Assembly (NCBI GenBank): GCA_958450325.1
Contig: OY288248.1
Location: forward strand, 43,166,005-43,230,004
DNA length: 64,000 nt
Origin: Agrostemma githago
Taxonomy: Eukaryota > Streptophyta > Magnoliopsida > Caryophyllales > Caryophyllaceae
Direction of reading: 5' to 3'
The first letter of the stretch is position 1; every line of letters begins with the position of its first letter. The translations under genes were made by a program, and so were the position numbers. Under the pieces are notes generated by a model. The model had not been told where the DNA came from, did no database searches, and was given only the letters and a program-made list of their open reading frames with translations. This document shows positions 32,238 to 43,862 of the stretch, one piece after another.

Positions 32238-33668
32238 AAAAATTGTCACAATCTGTTGGTGTGGACATGACATAGGTCCACCCCGATGCGGTTACGCGCG
32301 GGTTTGGGTAGGCGAATGAATCTCGTGGTAAGATTAATCTCGGGTCGAAATTTAAATCGAAGTTAGGAGTTGCCACGAACTTTGTGGGACTTCGGACCCG
32401 TTAGAACCCACTCTACATTTAGGCGTATCGTGCACAAAGCACGACCCGCTTTTAATGCTAGAGCTTAGGGGTTCGTCTCTTTGCATTACGATACCGACGC
32501 CGAGTTATCGGAAATCGTGCATCAAATGACTCTCGTATGCCAACGGTTTCGGACATCCGAAAACCATGGTTCTGAGTAAGGGGTGATGATACGTGTTGGG
32601 AAGCCCACGAAGGACACCCAACCCCGCCCGCTCTTAGCGACCTCTACTAGGATACCGTTCGTTTTCGTGTACGCGCGTTAGTTTGACGATTGAATGTTAT
32701 GCAAACAACATTTTAACTAAGCATGTGAGTTATGTGTTTGACTACGTCATTTAATGCATTTAGTTCACGTCGAAGTGATTTAGTATGCGAGGTTCATTTA
32801 TGTTTTGACGAGGCTAAGTAAATCACAAACAAATAAAAGCAAAATAAAACGAGAATAAGTTACAAGTTACACGGGAGAAAATACAACCCGGACAAAATAA
32901 TATGACGAACGATATTAGAATAATCGAATCAATAATGGTAATGTGAATAGGTTAGACGATTAGAACATGGATATTATGCATGATTTTGAAAGAGTTAACA
33001 CGTGATTGTCTTTACACGTGACGACCAAAAGTCGTAGAAAAAGTTTTGACGAGGCTCAAATGATGTAGGGAATTCTCGTTCTAGTGAAAGGGAGACCACT
33101 TGATCGAGTCAATGAAAGGACTCGATTGAGTGACCTTTCTACAGACTCCCTGCCTCTGTATTGGGGTGTCACTCGATCGATTGAGCTAAGTGCCCCCTGT
33201 TCGAGCTGCTGCTCGATTTCGAAAGGGTGGTAGTTTCAAATTTTATTGTTTTAAATCGATAGCTAGCCGAGTTACGTAAAAATATTATATAATTTAAACT
33301 TAATTTGGTTTTCGATTCTCGCAACGTGTGGTGTACGGTTATGAGATCGATATCAGAAATTTGAAATAAGTTTTATAAAATTGTGATTAATTTGATTAGG
33401 ACGAAAATTGATTCCCTCCGCGTCACAACATCGTTACTAATTCTTACGGATTATGTGATGTTCGATTTCGCGTCAACGGGTTTCGTACTAATCTTGAAAA
33501 TGGTAATGGACACGTTTAACTACATGTTGCCGCGACCGCGTTATGACCTTAAGTGTTTAGGGCGGCGCTCCTCGAAAGGGTGCCACCACTGTTATGAATT
33601 GTAAAGAGACTAAACGGACTTGAAGCGGAAACCGTAATTAAATGTGTTCAATCTGAAAACAATTTTTC

Positions 33669-33705
<37 letters not shown>

Positions 33706-35015
33706 GGTATAAAAATTATGACGGAATGCAACGAAAATTAAAATGTTAGATTGCGATAAACAAAAATTAGTAACAATTAAAATAAATGTTGGCGTTAGTG
33801 ATTAATAATATTAGTAGTAATTAATATATACATATATATATACAAAATTGAAAAACAGAAGGGAGAAATAGATTTCGGGATTTGAATTATACCCTCAACC
33901 TATATGCTTAAGTATCTCGGAAACGGACTCGTAAAGTAGCGGCGTGTGCGCGAGAGTGTCGAGAAATGTAGGCAGGTTATGGTGTGTATGGTTAGGGAAA
34001 GGATTTGACAAGTTTTGTTCTCGGGATTGATTGTGTATGTACGTGTGTGATGTGAGTTGATATGAACTTTGAAACAAGAATGTAAAGATGGATTAGTATT
34101 CTGAAATGGAACGTGAATGAGTAGCCAAAACAGAAAGAAAGGATAGTTTTAAGGAAGGATAAACCGTAACCAAGGACAGTATGCTAGGTGAAGTAGACCT
34201 ATACTTCAACAAAGCGGTTGCCAGATCAAACACTCGATTGAAATAGCGAGTTTAGAGCTTGTAACGCGACTCACTCTAGACTTTGTCTTGTAAACTACAA
34301 GGACGAAACAGCAAGCTTAGCTTTACTCAAGTTTTAATTTGCAAATTGGATTTTTATTCATTCAAATGGGTGGCTATAGATAGCCTACAAGACCCTTAAA
34401 ACCGGCTGGTCAAGGGTGACAATAACAAAGTACAATGGTGACAAAAACAAAGCTTAAGCCTAATGTGAACTAGGAGCTAAGAACAAAGCTAGGAGCTAAT
34501 AACAAAGTAATGTAAACATGGAGCTAATAACAAAGCTAAGAGAGCATTAAGGTGTGGCTGGTGTGAACATGGAGCTAATAACAAAGCTTCATTTGGACGT
34601 GCACACCAAGTGAACACAACCAGCTTCAAACGTCCTCTTTAACCCCGGTGCTTTCCCATGCACAACTGACTTGTTCGGACCATAACTTTGTCAATACTTG
34701 TTCAATGAGCCTTCATGAATAGTCATTGGAAAGATAAGCTCGAAATCTATCTCCTCCATTTTGAATGACTACGAAAATCCAAGTATAACTCGAGATATGG
34801 ACTGATCAAAACAATGCTGCAAAATGAACTCGCATCAGAAATTCCCATGCTTGAATGGGTGTGAACCTAAGTTAATGCCTTCATATATCCTTGACTATTT
34901 GCTCCTTTATTCCGCTCAAACTCGAGCTAGCTCCATAATTGAAGACGACTCTTTATTAGTGCTAATGTAGCTGGACTATAGTTAAGTAGGAGCTGGTATT
35001 ACTTCGTTGAGCTCT

Positions 35016-36788
35016 TTAGTACTTCCTTACTAGGATTAGTAGCTTCTTGATTCGGGTCAATTGTAGTAGGCATACTACTAATCTGGCAAGAGGTGTTAGT
35101 GTGGCTGAACTAAGACTATGAGGAGCTAAGGTGACTTTAATGAACTCTTTGGTAGCTCCTTGATTCGGATCATCTCCTCCCCCTTTAGAAGGAATTGTCC
35201 TCAATTCTGAACAGCCATCTTCATTAAGATAAAGAGCAAAATCTCCCACTTTGGACGTGGTATGAACTTCATAACTATCCGGCAACTTCATCTTGCAAGT
35301 ATTGTTGTATACCTTGTATGGAACTTCTGTTTGTGGCTTCCACTTGGTCTTCCTTTTGCTTGGAAACCTCTCCTTTCTCAAGTGAACCAAAACCAAGTCA
35401 TCCTCTTGGAAAAGTCTCGGTTTTCTGTTTTTGTTGGACCTTCTTTTGTAGGCTTCTTTGATCCTTTCCCGAATCACTTCTCTAACGTACAAGTCAGGCC
35501 CTTTGCTAGCTTCATCTGTTGGGTAACAAACACCGAAATGAGTCATTTCGAAAAATGGTAAGTACTCCCTTGTTCTGAAAGGACTCCTTGAGAACGGCTT
35601 TGTTAAGCATTTGCTCCCAATGTTCTGATTAATCCCTTGTATCTTTAGCAAAAAGAAGTGTTCTTTTATCACCTCTAAGGTCTTGGTCATGTCAAAAGTT
35701 TCAGCTGGTCTTTCTCCATGAGTTTCTCTAGTTATACACTCTGAAATAGGATGCCTTGGGACACAACGATGGTTTCTTGTAAAAGGAAGATCTACCTGCA
35801 AAACAAACTCAACAAAAGTACCAAGAACACCAGCCTTGCACTCGGTGAGTACATCAGCATCCATGGAGTCCTTCAAGGTCTCAAATCCAAGCGTGCTTGC
35901 ATCTAAAGTGGATGATTGTGTGTAGTGACAAGATAGAGCATTAGCCACGACTTTGTTCTTAACACCTTCATGCCTTAAGACTTCATGATCTTCCCTAGGT
36001 GTCAAACCAGCTGGTAATTCATTAGGAATGACTAAACCCAGTTCCTTTGGCAACTCCTCGAATTGTTTCCTTCCAAACCCATTATCCACCCTAAATGGTT
36101 CTTCTATAGTACCCATGTCAAGGACACGTTCCCCCTCTTTTAAAGCCTGTTCTACTTCACTCTCAATGGTAAGGTTAGGCTTATTGGTTTTGTTGGAGGT
36201 CATAGCTCTAACAGCTTGGGGAGTCATAGGTTTTAGAATGATTTTCTTTCCCTTATCCCTTAACTCGTATTCGTTTTTTCTCCCATGGTGTACTACATCC
36301 CTATCAAACTGCCAAGGACGTCCCAAAAGTATATGACAAGCATCCATAGGAATAACATCGCAAAGAACTTCATCGACATAAGACCCCATAGTTAAACCTA
36401 CTCTTACTTGTTTTGTGACTTGTATTTTGTTTCCATCATCTAACCAACGTAATGCATATGGTCTAGGGTGATTAGTAGTGGTTAGACCTAACTTAGTTAC
36501 CATTTCAGTAGAGGCGACATTCGTACAACTACCTCCATTAATGATCAAGCTACACCATTTGTTGTTAACTAGACACTTAGTGTGAAAAAGTTGATCTCTT
36601 TGCTCGGTGTTGTGTGGGATGGGGTTAGCATGAAGTGTACGTAGTACTAAAACATTACCATACGTTGGGAGCTCATAGTCTTTTCTTTCTTCCTTCTTTT
36701 CTCCCAAGTAGACTTCCGGACCAGATGCGCCATGGGACTTAGAAAGACTAATGATGCTTGATTCTTCAAAGCTCACAACTCCTGCCAT
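35016..36788 (-). CDS. Deleted gypsy polyprotein with open 590-aa frame, copy A
   Basis: The frame begins with the ATG at 36788, about 25 bp after the primer site, and has no gag or zinc knuckle. It aligns with the intact gypsy polyprotein of this window (4820-9139) in blocks. The protease region (about 50-175) is well kept, but the catalytic motif is INGGS where the intact copy has IDGGS (about residue 84). The whole RT and most of RNase H are missing: NELPAGL (about 257-262) is joined almost directly to the RNase H tail VKNKVVANALS. A decayed integrase zinc region follows, with the catalytic core gone. The GPY-type tail (LVHLRKERFPSKRKTKW, VPYKVY) is recognisable. The last 52 codons lie inside the LTR. 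Every deletion has kept frame. It cannot encode an active RT or integrase. Chance or selection for a short product are both possible. Confidence 0.75.
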   Translation of the reverse strand: MAGVVSFEESSIISLSKSHGASGPEVYLGEKKEERKDYELPTYGNVLVLRTLHANPIPHNTEQRDQLFHTKCLVNNKWCSLIINGGSCTNVASTEMVTKLGLTTTNHPRPYALRWLDDGNKIQVTKQVRVGLTMGSYVDEVLCDVIPMDACHILLGRPWQFDRDVVHHGRKNEYELRDKGKKIILKPMTPQAVRAMTSNKTNKPNLTIESEVEQALKEGERVLDMGTIEEPFRVDNGFGRKQFEELPKELGLVIPNELPAGLTPREDHEVLRHEGVKNKVVANALSCHYTQSSTLDASTLGFETLKDSMDADVLTECKAGVLGTFVEFVLQVDLPFTRNHRCVPRHPISECITRETHGERPAETFDMTKTLEVIKEHFFLLKIQGINQNIGSKCLTKPFSRSPFRTREYLPFFEMTHFGVCYPTDEASKGPDLYVREVIRERIKEAYKRRSNKNRKPRLFQEDDLVLVHLRKERFPSKRKTKWKPQTEVPYKVYNNTCKMKLPDSYEVHTTSKVGDFALYLNEDGCSELRTIPSKGGGDDPNQGATKEFIKVTLAPHSLSSATLTPLARLVVCLLQLTRIKKLLILVRKY

Positions 36789-37156
36789 GCTTACGTCTAA
36801 ATGGATGATCAAAGCTCTGATACCACTAATGATGTGAGTTGATATGAACTTTGAAACAAGAATGTAAAGATGGATTAGTATTCTGAAATGGAACGTGAAT
36901 GAGTAGCCAAAACAGAAAGAAAGGATAGTTTTAAGGAAGGATAAACCGTAACCAAGGATAGTATGCTAGGTGAAGTAGACCTATACTTCAACAAAGCGGT
37001 TGCTAGATCAAACACTCGATTGAAATAGCGAGTTTAGAGCTTGTAACGCGACTCACTCTAGACTTTGTCTTGTAAACTACAAGGACGAAACAGCAAGCTT
37101 AGCTTTACTCAAGTTTTAATTTGCAAATTGGATTTTTATTCATTCAAATGGGTGGC

Positions 37157-37164
37157 TATATATA
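37157..37164 (-). promoter_or_regulatory. TATA-like box in the nested element's 5' LTR
   Basis: GGCTATATATAGCC is a palindrome in the right LTR. The left LTR has one substitution here (TATAGATA). Each LTR of copy B repeats this pattern. Confidence 0.45.
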
Positions 37165-38113
37165 GCCTACAAGACCCTTAAAACCGGCTGGTCAAGGGTG
37201 ACAATAACAAAGTACAATGGTGACAAAAACAAAGCTTAAGCCTAATGTGAACTAGGAGCTAAGAACAAAGCTAGGAGCTAATAACAAAGTAATGTAAACA
37301 TGGAGCTAATAACAAAGCTAAGAGAGCATTAAGGTGTGGCTGGTGTGAACATGGAGCTAATAACAAAGCTTCATTTGGACGTGCACACCAAGTGAACACA
37401 ACCAGCTTCAAACGTCCTCTTTAACCCCGGTGCTTTCCCATGCACAACTGACTTGTTCGGACCATAACTTTGTCAATACTTGTTCAATGAGCCTTCATGA
37501 ATAGTCATTGGAAAGATAAGCTCGAAATCTATCTCCTCCATTTTGAATGACTACGAAAATCCAAGTATAACTCGAGATATGGACTGATCAAAACAATGCT
37601 GCAAAATGAACTCGCATCAGAAATTCCCATGCTTGAATGGGTGTGAACCTAAGTTAATGCCTTCATATATCCTTGACTATTTGCTCCTTTATTCCGCTCA
37701 AAATCGAGCTAGCTCCATAATTGAAGACGACTCTTTATTAGTGCTAATGTAGCTGGACTATAGTTAAGTAGGAGCTGGTATTACTTCGTTGAGCTCTTTA
37801 GTACTTCCTTACTAGGATTAGTAGCTTCTTGATTCGGGTCAATTGTAGTAGGCATACTACTAATCTGGCAAGAGGTGTTAGTGTGGCTGAACTAAGACTA
37901 TGAGGAGCTAAGGTGACTTTAATGAACTCTTTGGTAGCTCCTTGATTCGGATCAGTGTGTAAACTGAGAGGATGTGTAGGGTTGTGTTATGTGTAGAGAG
38001 GTGGTGAAAATGTGTTGTAAAATGTGTGTTTCTTAAGGGTTGCTTAAGGTTGTAAAGTTGTGAAATGAATTGGCATTGACGGGGTATTTATATGAATGAC
38101 CCCGATTTAGGGT

Positions 38114-38150
38114 CACTCGATCGAGTGGTGTTGGTGCACTCGATCGAGTG
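38114..38150. repeat. Paired 14-bp palindromes CACTCGATCGAGTG in the LTR
   Basis: Perfect palindromes lie at 38114-38127 and 38137-38150, and degenerate versions follow near 38186-38221. A second cluster lies at 44766-44779 and 44788-44801. Copies recur in the duplicated and right LTRs (50283-50319, 56935-56970, 57950-58050). Confidence 0.75.
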
Positions 38151-38772
38151 CCTAGTTCTGAGCCGGTTCGGCCGGTTCACAGGTTTACTCGATCGAATGG
38201 GTCTGAACCACTCGATCGAGTAGGTCAAACTGGTTGGAAGGGATTTAGGAAGGATCTTGACCTTGTTTTGAATTGATTTGGTTGTTGGGGCTGGCTTCTA
38301 GAAGCGTACTTGGCGGTTTTTTTTGTATCGGATTCGACTTTGACCGGGTTTTGACTCGGTCGCTAAAAGACGGTTTTGACTCAAAATATTCTTATTTGAT
38401 TAGAAACGACCCACTGAGCCTGAATTTGAGGTCGGTTTTATGAGATTTGTATTCCGCTAAAACCCCACATCAGATACTATTGATTCCGAGTCCGTATTCG
38501 AGCGCATTAAGGCACCTTTACGTCTGATCATCATCAGGTGTTTTGTCGGAGACTGTTATAAACACTAGCAACCAAATGCGGGTGTCTAAAGAGCCTCCAC
38601 TCTAACTAAGGCTTGGACAAGGCGAAAGTCAGAGTAGCCACCAGGCCAATCGAGAATTACGACCTGGCAGCCTTCCGGTTGGGTCGTTTGTAGTCCATTA
38701 GACTTGCGTGAAGGGCTCGCCAGCCATAAGATAGAAATCATACCTGAGTTCTGTTATCTGGGATAGTTCCGT

Positions 38773-38957
38773 GGGGACTTGCTTTTGAAGCCCTGGATGT
38801 ACCTGTATGCAGACACATCCCATCTTGGAGCTGTGCGGGGACTTGCTTCTGAAGCCCTGGGTGTACCTGTATGCAGACGCATCCCATCTTGGAGCTTCGC
38901 GGGGACTTGCTTCTGAAGCCCTGGGTGTACCTGTTTGCAGACACATCCCATCTTGGA
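38773..38957. repeat. 64-bp tandem repeat, three units, copy A
   Basis: Units start at 38773, 38837 and 38901 with GGGGACTTGCTT and end near TCCCATCTTGGA. The 64-bp period is not a multiple of three, so it makes overlapping short open frames that are not genes. The equivalent in copy B is 50942-51126. Confidence 0.85.
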
Positions 38958-41217
38958 TGTAATATTCCAGGAGAAACACAACCTTTGATGTTCCGTTGGG
39001 AAGCACAAACTGATACCTGAAATGTTAGATACATAGGCAGAAATAGCAGGTAGCAGGATAGCACATAGGAAATGCAATTAGCATCTATAGACTGACTTGC
39101 GCTGGGGAAAATGATTTTTGCTTAATTTTGAAATCAAAGTCCTGACAGCAGCTCACGTGCTAGGAGATAGGTTTTCAAAAATTGAAAGGGTTAGAAAAGA
39201 AATTTGTAGTTTAAATAGACCGAAACTTGACCTTGTCGAAAAGGATTTTATCAAATGGCTAAGTTTTGCAAATTTCAAAGTAGGAATTTGAAGAGGAGGG
39301 CATACCGACAGACGACTTGACTATGGACGCGATAGGACGAGCTGACAGACACGACTTGGACTCTCGAAGGGTTGGACCGTGACTCGGTAGGGGGGTGGGC
39401 CACCTAAGATGATAAGATTCTTAAGTTGCACTATTTCGAGGCTTAGGCGAGTGGCAACACGGTCGAACTTCAAAATGGGAAAGATGTAGTAGTCTGTAAT
39501 GAGGTTGTTTTGGCACGACAGGACTTAGCAGTGGTAATGTTGTAGTCTAGTGCTCTTTTGGATTTTGGGTTTTGGGGTACTTTCCCAAAGTAAGTGTTGC
39601 TTCGAGTCCCTGGAAATTCTTGTCTTTGATTGAGCCGAGTATTAGGACACTCTATAGAAAGGAGGCTAGATTTTGAAAAATCTGGATTTTGTAAGTGGAT
39701 GGAGGTCTTCTGCCTAAGAGAAGCCCCTAGGACGACAAAGCTAACTTTGAGAACATGACAGTGTCGTGACAAGAATGATGGCGCTTTTTGAATTTGTGTC
39801 AATGTGGGTGGTTGTGCCCTTGTTGAAAGGCTGCCTACGTATTCACGTGTAGTGAAATCAAACCAAGGCGTAGTTTAGTGGATTGGAATATATGTTATGG
39901 TGCCTAGTTTATTAGGGCTTTGCGTGTAACTAGCCATAGCGATGATGTAGGCTAGGTGCATTCCCAATGATGTCTTGATCAAAGGGCTAGAATAGTTAGG
40001 ATGTTGATCCTGTGACTGTGAGCGTTCTCCGGGGTAGCCCCCAGAGGTGGTGTGAACTATTTGGGCATGTTCTATGATGACCGCAGGTTGAGTTCCCGTG
40101 TTCGGGGCCAGTAACTGGTTTGGATGTTTTTGGAAATGTGGTGCCAGACAGTAAGTGACTTTGATGATTCGGAATCTGGAGCTCGATTTTGTGGAGCTAA
40201 GGCTTCGAGGGTAAGGTATTGTAATGTGGTAGGAAAGAGGGAAGTCGAGTAAAAATGACTCGAACTTCGATCGAGGTAGGTTTGATAATGCGGGATCTGA
40301 CTCCATGTCTGGCCCTAATGGTTAGGGTGTATCCTATGGAGCTTGAATCCTAAAAATTCTGGGCTGTCTCTTAGCCTAGGTCTCGAGAAGGTCTTGAGAG
40401 TTGTAATGTGGGAAGGCTAAATGTGGTGTTAGCTGACCAGCTTGATTGTTTCTTCCCTATTTGATGGTATGAGCATCGATAATTTTTGAATTGACCGTAC
40501 CCCGGTCAAGGGACTTTCACTTGAGTTGATCGCTGACCACGGTCATGGGTTTTTTGATTTTTTTGGTTGACCTCTTAGCCTCGGTCATGGGATTCTTCAT
40601 TCGAGTTGACCGTGCCCCGGTCAAGGGATTGACCGTGTCTGGTCGAGGGATGTTGAGAATTCTTTTTTGGTCATGGCCAACTCTTTTATTTTGGCCTTTT
40701 GCTTTTTTCCTTGGACTTTTGATTTGTTTGTCCAGTTTTTTTGTGTGTGTGTGTGTGTTGGTCACACTAACACCTAAGGTAGGGATTGGTTAGTCCTATT
40801 AGAGGGGTGTTTATTGTGGGAAATGGGCTTGCCTCCCGTCTTGAACCCAAACAAGGAGACTACCTAGATTTGTCATAGGATTCGATACCACTCCTGTTAA
40901 GGGTAGTTATGTGGCTTTCTATACCAGACATGGAACAGGTAAAGGAAAACACGGGTCTCGATTTCCTGCAGTCATTATAGATGTGCCTATAATAGTCACG
41001 TGCTTGTGCTCACAGTGTATGATGACGTTCATCATGTTCTCGGAAACACATAAGGAAAACATATATGAGAAACAGAAAAGCTGATTTTATTGAATTTTGA
41101 AAAGCGAACAGAATACAGTTGACTCTGACTCTGACTTTGAATTTGAAAGAAATAGAACATCCTAGACTCGGACTCAGACTCGGACTCAAACCAAATCTAG
41201 ACTCTCGGATGATGTCG
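38958..41217 (-). other. Non-coding 3' region of the gag-only element, copy A
   Basis: Downstream of gag and before the 3' LTR. Frames of up to about 140 codons exist, but I recognise none of them and see no RT, integrase or protease motif. A cluster of hairpin-forming TTGACC...GGTCAA repeats lies at 40491-40652. Confidence 0.55.
40491..40652. repeat. Cluster of TTGACC...GGTCAA hairpin repeats, copy A
   Basis: TTGACCGTACCCCGGTCAAGGG and four related units (near 40492, 40528, 40563, 40604 and 40629) each pair TTGACC/CTGACC with GGTCAA/GGTCAT and end in GGGA or GGG. The same cluster is at 52660-52821 in copy B. Confidence 0.6.
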
Positions 41218-42098
41218 TCAGTAATCTTCGGTTTCTAAGGACTCAAGTGGATGTCCAGCATAGCCTTCAGTAGAAGCTTCACCCAGATCTTCATTGTGTC
41301 GAAGATCGTCTTCAATCCTAGTGCCCATTTCGGTAAGTACCCAAAGTTTAAAATGCCAGCATACCTAAGATGGACGTGGTAGGAGGGTAGGAGGTTGTTG
41401 ATGAACGCCTCCACTAGAGTTTTCTCACTGGGCTTGTCTACCAGCTTAACACTCTCAGCCCGCCAACGTTGAAGGTATTTGGTGAAACCCTCTGTTGGGT
41501 CTTTGGCCATGACTTCTAAAGTCCGCATGGTAGTCTGAAGTTTAGTATTATCAGAATAGTTTTTAGCGAACTCGGTAGCCACATCTTCCCAAGTTGGAAA
41601 TCTTTTTGTATTAAGCCTATAGAACCTGGCTTTTGGGTATTTCCCGAGGGATGCGCCGAACAAATTAATGAACATGTCGGCTTTGACCCCCTTGACTGCC
41701 ATGAATTGTTTGAAAGTTCGGAGGTGTAATAATGGATCCTCTGTTCCTTCGAATATGGGTAACCCCTCTAAATTGAGATCCTTTGGTAGTTTCTCACTAA
41801 TGGGTGTATAGTCTCGGGAGTTTTCAATACGAATGTTATTCCCTTGAAGGGCGTGGAACTGTTGTTCGAGCTCACGCACTGTGCTGATCAGTTTGGCAAA
41901 TGACCCAGTATTTACCGACCTAGAATCGAGGTCTTGCCGTTCAATGACAGTTAAATGAGCACTCGTGGTGTCTAGGTCGGCTTTTATGAACCCTAGTTGG
42001 GTTTCAACCACGGCCTGCCTACTAACCATTGTTTCCAGCAAAGCCTTCATTTCGTCAATGGTGTTTTCCATGTCCCTATTCCCGGTTGCAGATGTCAT
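41218..42098 (-). pseudogene. Tat/Retand-like gag with a frameshift, copy A
   Basis: The capsid-like protein starts at the ATG at 42098 (MTSATGNRDMENTIDEMKAL). It has an N-terminal coiled-coil-like part, then the gag core: LPIFEGTEDPLLHLRTFKQF (about 125-145), FPTWEDVATEFAKNY (about 178-192) and GFTKYLQRWRAESVKL (about 215-230). These are features of the Tat/Ogre/Retand gag. The uninterrupted frame ends at 41235. Near 41330-41340 the homologous frame changes: after ILNFGYL the next conserved residues (MGTRIEDDLRHNEDLGE) are in another frame, which stops at 41218. No zinc knuckle or pol follows. A primer site at 43845 and a long leader precede it. An identical copy is at 53387-54267. Confidence 0.75.
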
Positions 42099-43844
42099 AC
42101 TCTGCGAGAATACCCACGTAATCAGAAATGTTGCTTCGGGACCCAAATACACCAAGGCATAGGAAATAGCGTGGGAGGAAAGACAACTTCGATTTGACTC
42201 GAGTTAGACTCTCCTAAGACAAATATGTAGGGTGCGACTCTCGGAGTGACTATGATTAATTGCTCTGTCGGAGAATAGCCCCCAAGTGAGATTAAGGACT
42301 CTGATAGGACTCAGATGGTGTGGCATCTAAGTGACTCAAAAGTGGGGTATGTGAGACAACACGTGTAAGACAAGACCCTTAGAGTAATCGTGATTGACCG
42401 CTTTGTTGAAGGGTAGCCCCCGAGTGAGATTGAAGGTTTTATTAAGACTCGAGTGTCGGACAAGTCACCCTTAGATGTAAGTATCACAAACCTTTTGTTA
42501 TAGGGCTATGCCTTGTAAAAGGTTGACTCGGCCTCGAGGAAAGGCAGACGGGGTAAGGGAAGAAACTTGCGATGTGAGATCGGCAGAGCTTCGACGCTAA
42601 AGACCCTTGACTTGAGTTGAATAAAGACGGCCCTGTGATTAGGGTAGACCCTTAAGTTAAAGGATTCTTGAATTAGGATAACTCGACTATCAGATTGAAA
42701 GATGGGCGAAATTTCCTTAGGAAAGGTCGTGGGGACCGTTCTGTTAGAGGGAAAGATCGTGTAGGACTTTCTAGTTAGGGTTCGAGTGCTTAAACGAACC
42801 TTCCATTTACGAGTGTATGACTCGTGTTGGTTGGTTATGCCTTTAGAAAAAGGCGGACTAGAATGGAGAAGAAACCCGTGATGTATGATCGACGTAGTTT
42901 CGATGCTAAAGACCTTCGACGTATTATGAAAAGACCCAATATACAGATAACGATAGGTCCTATAATAAGGAAGATTTTGAAAAATGATTGAATTTTGAAA
43001 ATTGAGAGGACGGTCCTGAAATTGGCAGTGGGCCAATAGGATCGGGCATTTTGAAATGTTAGAATGGTTGCGAGTAATTTCGCGTTTTGAAAATTTAGGA
43101 GGCGATTCCGTCTTTTGAAATTGGCAGCATGCCGACAGGACCGAGCTTTTTGAAAAGTTGAATATTTGGAATTTTGAAAATTTGAATATCGAAAATAAAT
43201 TTCCGAAAATCTGAAAAAAAATCGAAAACGGGATCCTGAAGATTTGAAAATCGAAATGGAATCTCGAAGATTTGAAAACCAAATGGAATTTTGAAAATTC
43301 GAAAATCGAATAGGGATCGGAAATTTGAATATTGAAATGGATAGCATGCCGACTAGAAAATAGGCTTGTTTTGAGTCAAATCTTAAGTCTTAATTTCGGC
43401 AGCATTCTGAGTTTTTGAAAATTGAATATTTTCGAAGAGATGCATTTTTGAAATGTCGTTTTTTGAAAAATGATACGGAAACCAAGTAGCACGTAGTCAA
43501 ATAAGCATTATGATGACGCCATGTATGCTTTAAACTAAGTCTCGGTCGGTCGAAATCTGGTCTATACCAACACCGATGGCTCTCTCCAAAATCAGGACGG
43601 ACTTCCTAAGCTGAGTTGGTCTTAGAACTTGCCGCAAAACCCGTACGAGTTTGGCCATAGATGTCTTTAGCGCACCCCATTTAGGAATGCACCGTGGTAT
43701 AGTGGGATGTCGGTCACAAGTAACCGGCCCGGGAAAAAATGGGTTATGCATGAATCATCGAACTAAAACGCGTACATTAATAATCAAACGATTTCTTTTC
43801 GAGTCTCACCCTAGGAACCCCGATGACAAGTGGTACATCGGGTA
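42099..43844 (-). other. Long leader between primer site and gag, copy A
   Basis: About 1.75 kb. It contains diverged internal duplications, for example TAGCCCCCRAGTGAGATT near 42270 and 42413, and GCTAAAGACC near 42596 and 42903. It also has a low-complexity stretch rich in TTTGAAAATCGAA (43140-43460). The open frames here follow this repeat composition and are not genes. Confidence 0.5.
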
Positions 43845-43862
43845 TCCCCAGCGGAGTCACCA
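43845..43862 (-). other. Primer binding site of the gag-only element, copy A
   Basis: On the minus strand this reads TGGTGACTCCGCTGGGGA, three bases inside the LTR border at 43866. The equivalent in copy B is 56014-56031. It resembles primer sites I associate with Tat/Retand-type elements; I do not assign the tRNA. Confidence 0.7.

Larger units (their letters stand above)
34048..37954 (-). mobile_element. Nested, internally deleted Ty3/gypsy element, copy A
   Basis: Two 1125-bp LTRs (34048-35172 and 36830-37954) have TGATGTGAG...CGGATCA ends and differ at only about four sites. GTGTG flanks the element (34043-34047 and 37955-37959). The primer site on the minus strand is TGGTATCAGAGC (36814-36825). 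The polypurine tract AAAGGGGGAGGAGA (minus, 35173-35186) abuts the left LTR. An empty copy of the target survives at 57783-57795. A single long frame fills the internal region. Confidence 0.9.
32260..38590 (-). repeat. Left (3') LTR, interrupted by a nested gypsy derivative
   Basis: Without the nested element (34048-37954) and one GTGTG, the LTR is about 2.42 kb, close to the right LTR at 56035-58437. An (AT)n tract at 33669-33702 is absent from the right LTR. The right terminus reads GGGTGTCTAAA, so the usual TACA end has mutated. Confidence 0.82.

Noticed and set aside
38698..39077. Three overlapping minus-strand frames of about 102-108 codons (and their copies at 50867-51246)
   Set aside because: They are produced by a 64-bp tandem repeat read in three frames; no domain or other support.
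39470..40306. Minus-strand frames of 110 and 143 codons between gag and 3' LTR
   Set aside because: No pol-like motif is visible. They lie in the non-coding 3' region and the composition looks random.
42506..43347. Minus-strand frames of 258 and 170 codons in the leader of the gag-only element
   Set aside because: They overlap in different frames, are rich in F, S and I from TTTGAAAATCGAA-type repeats, and show no known domain.
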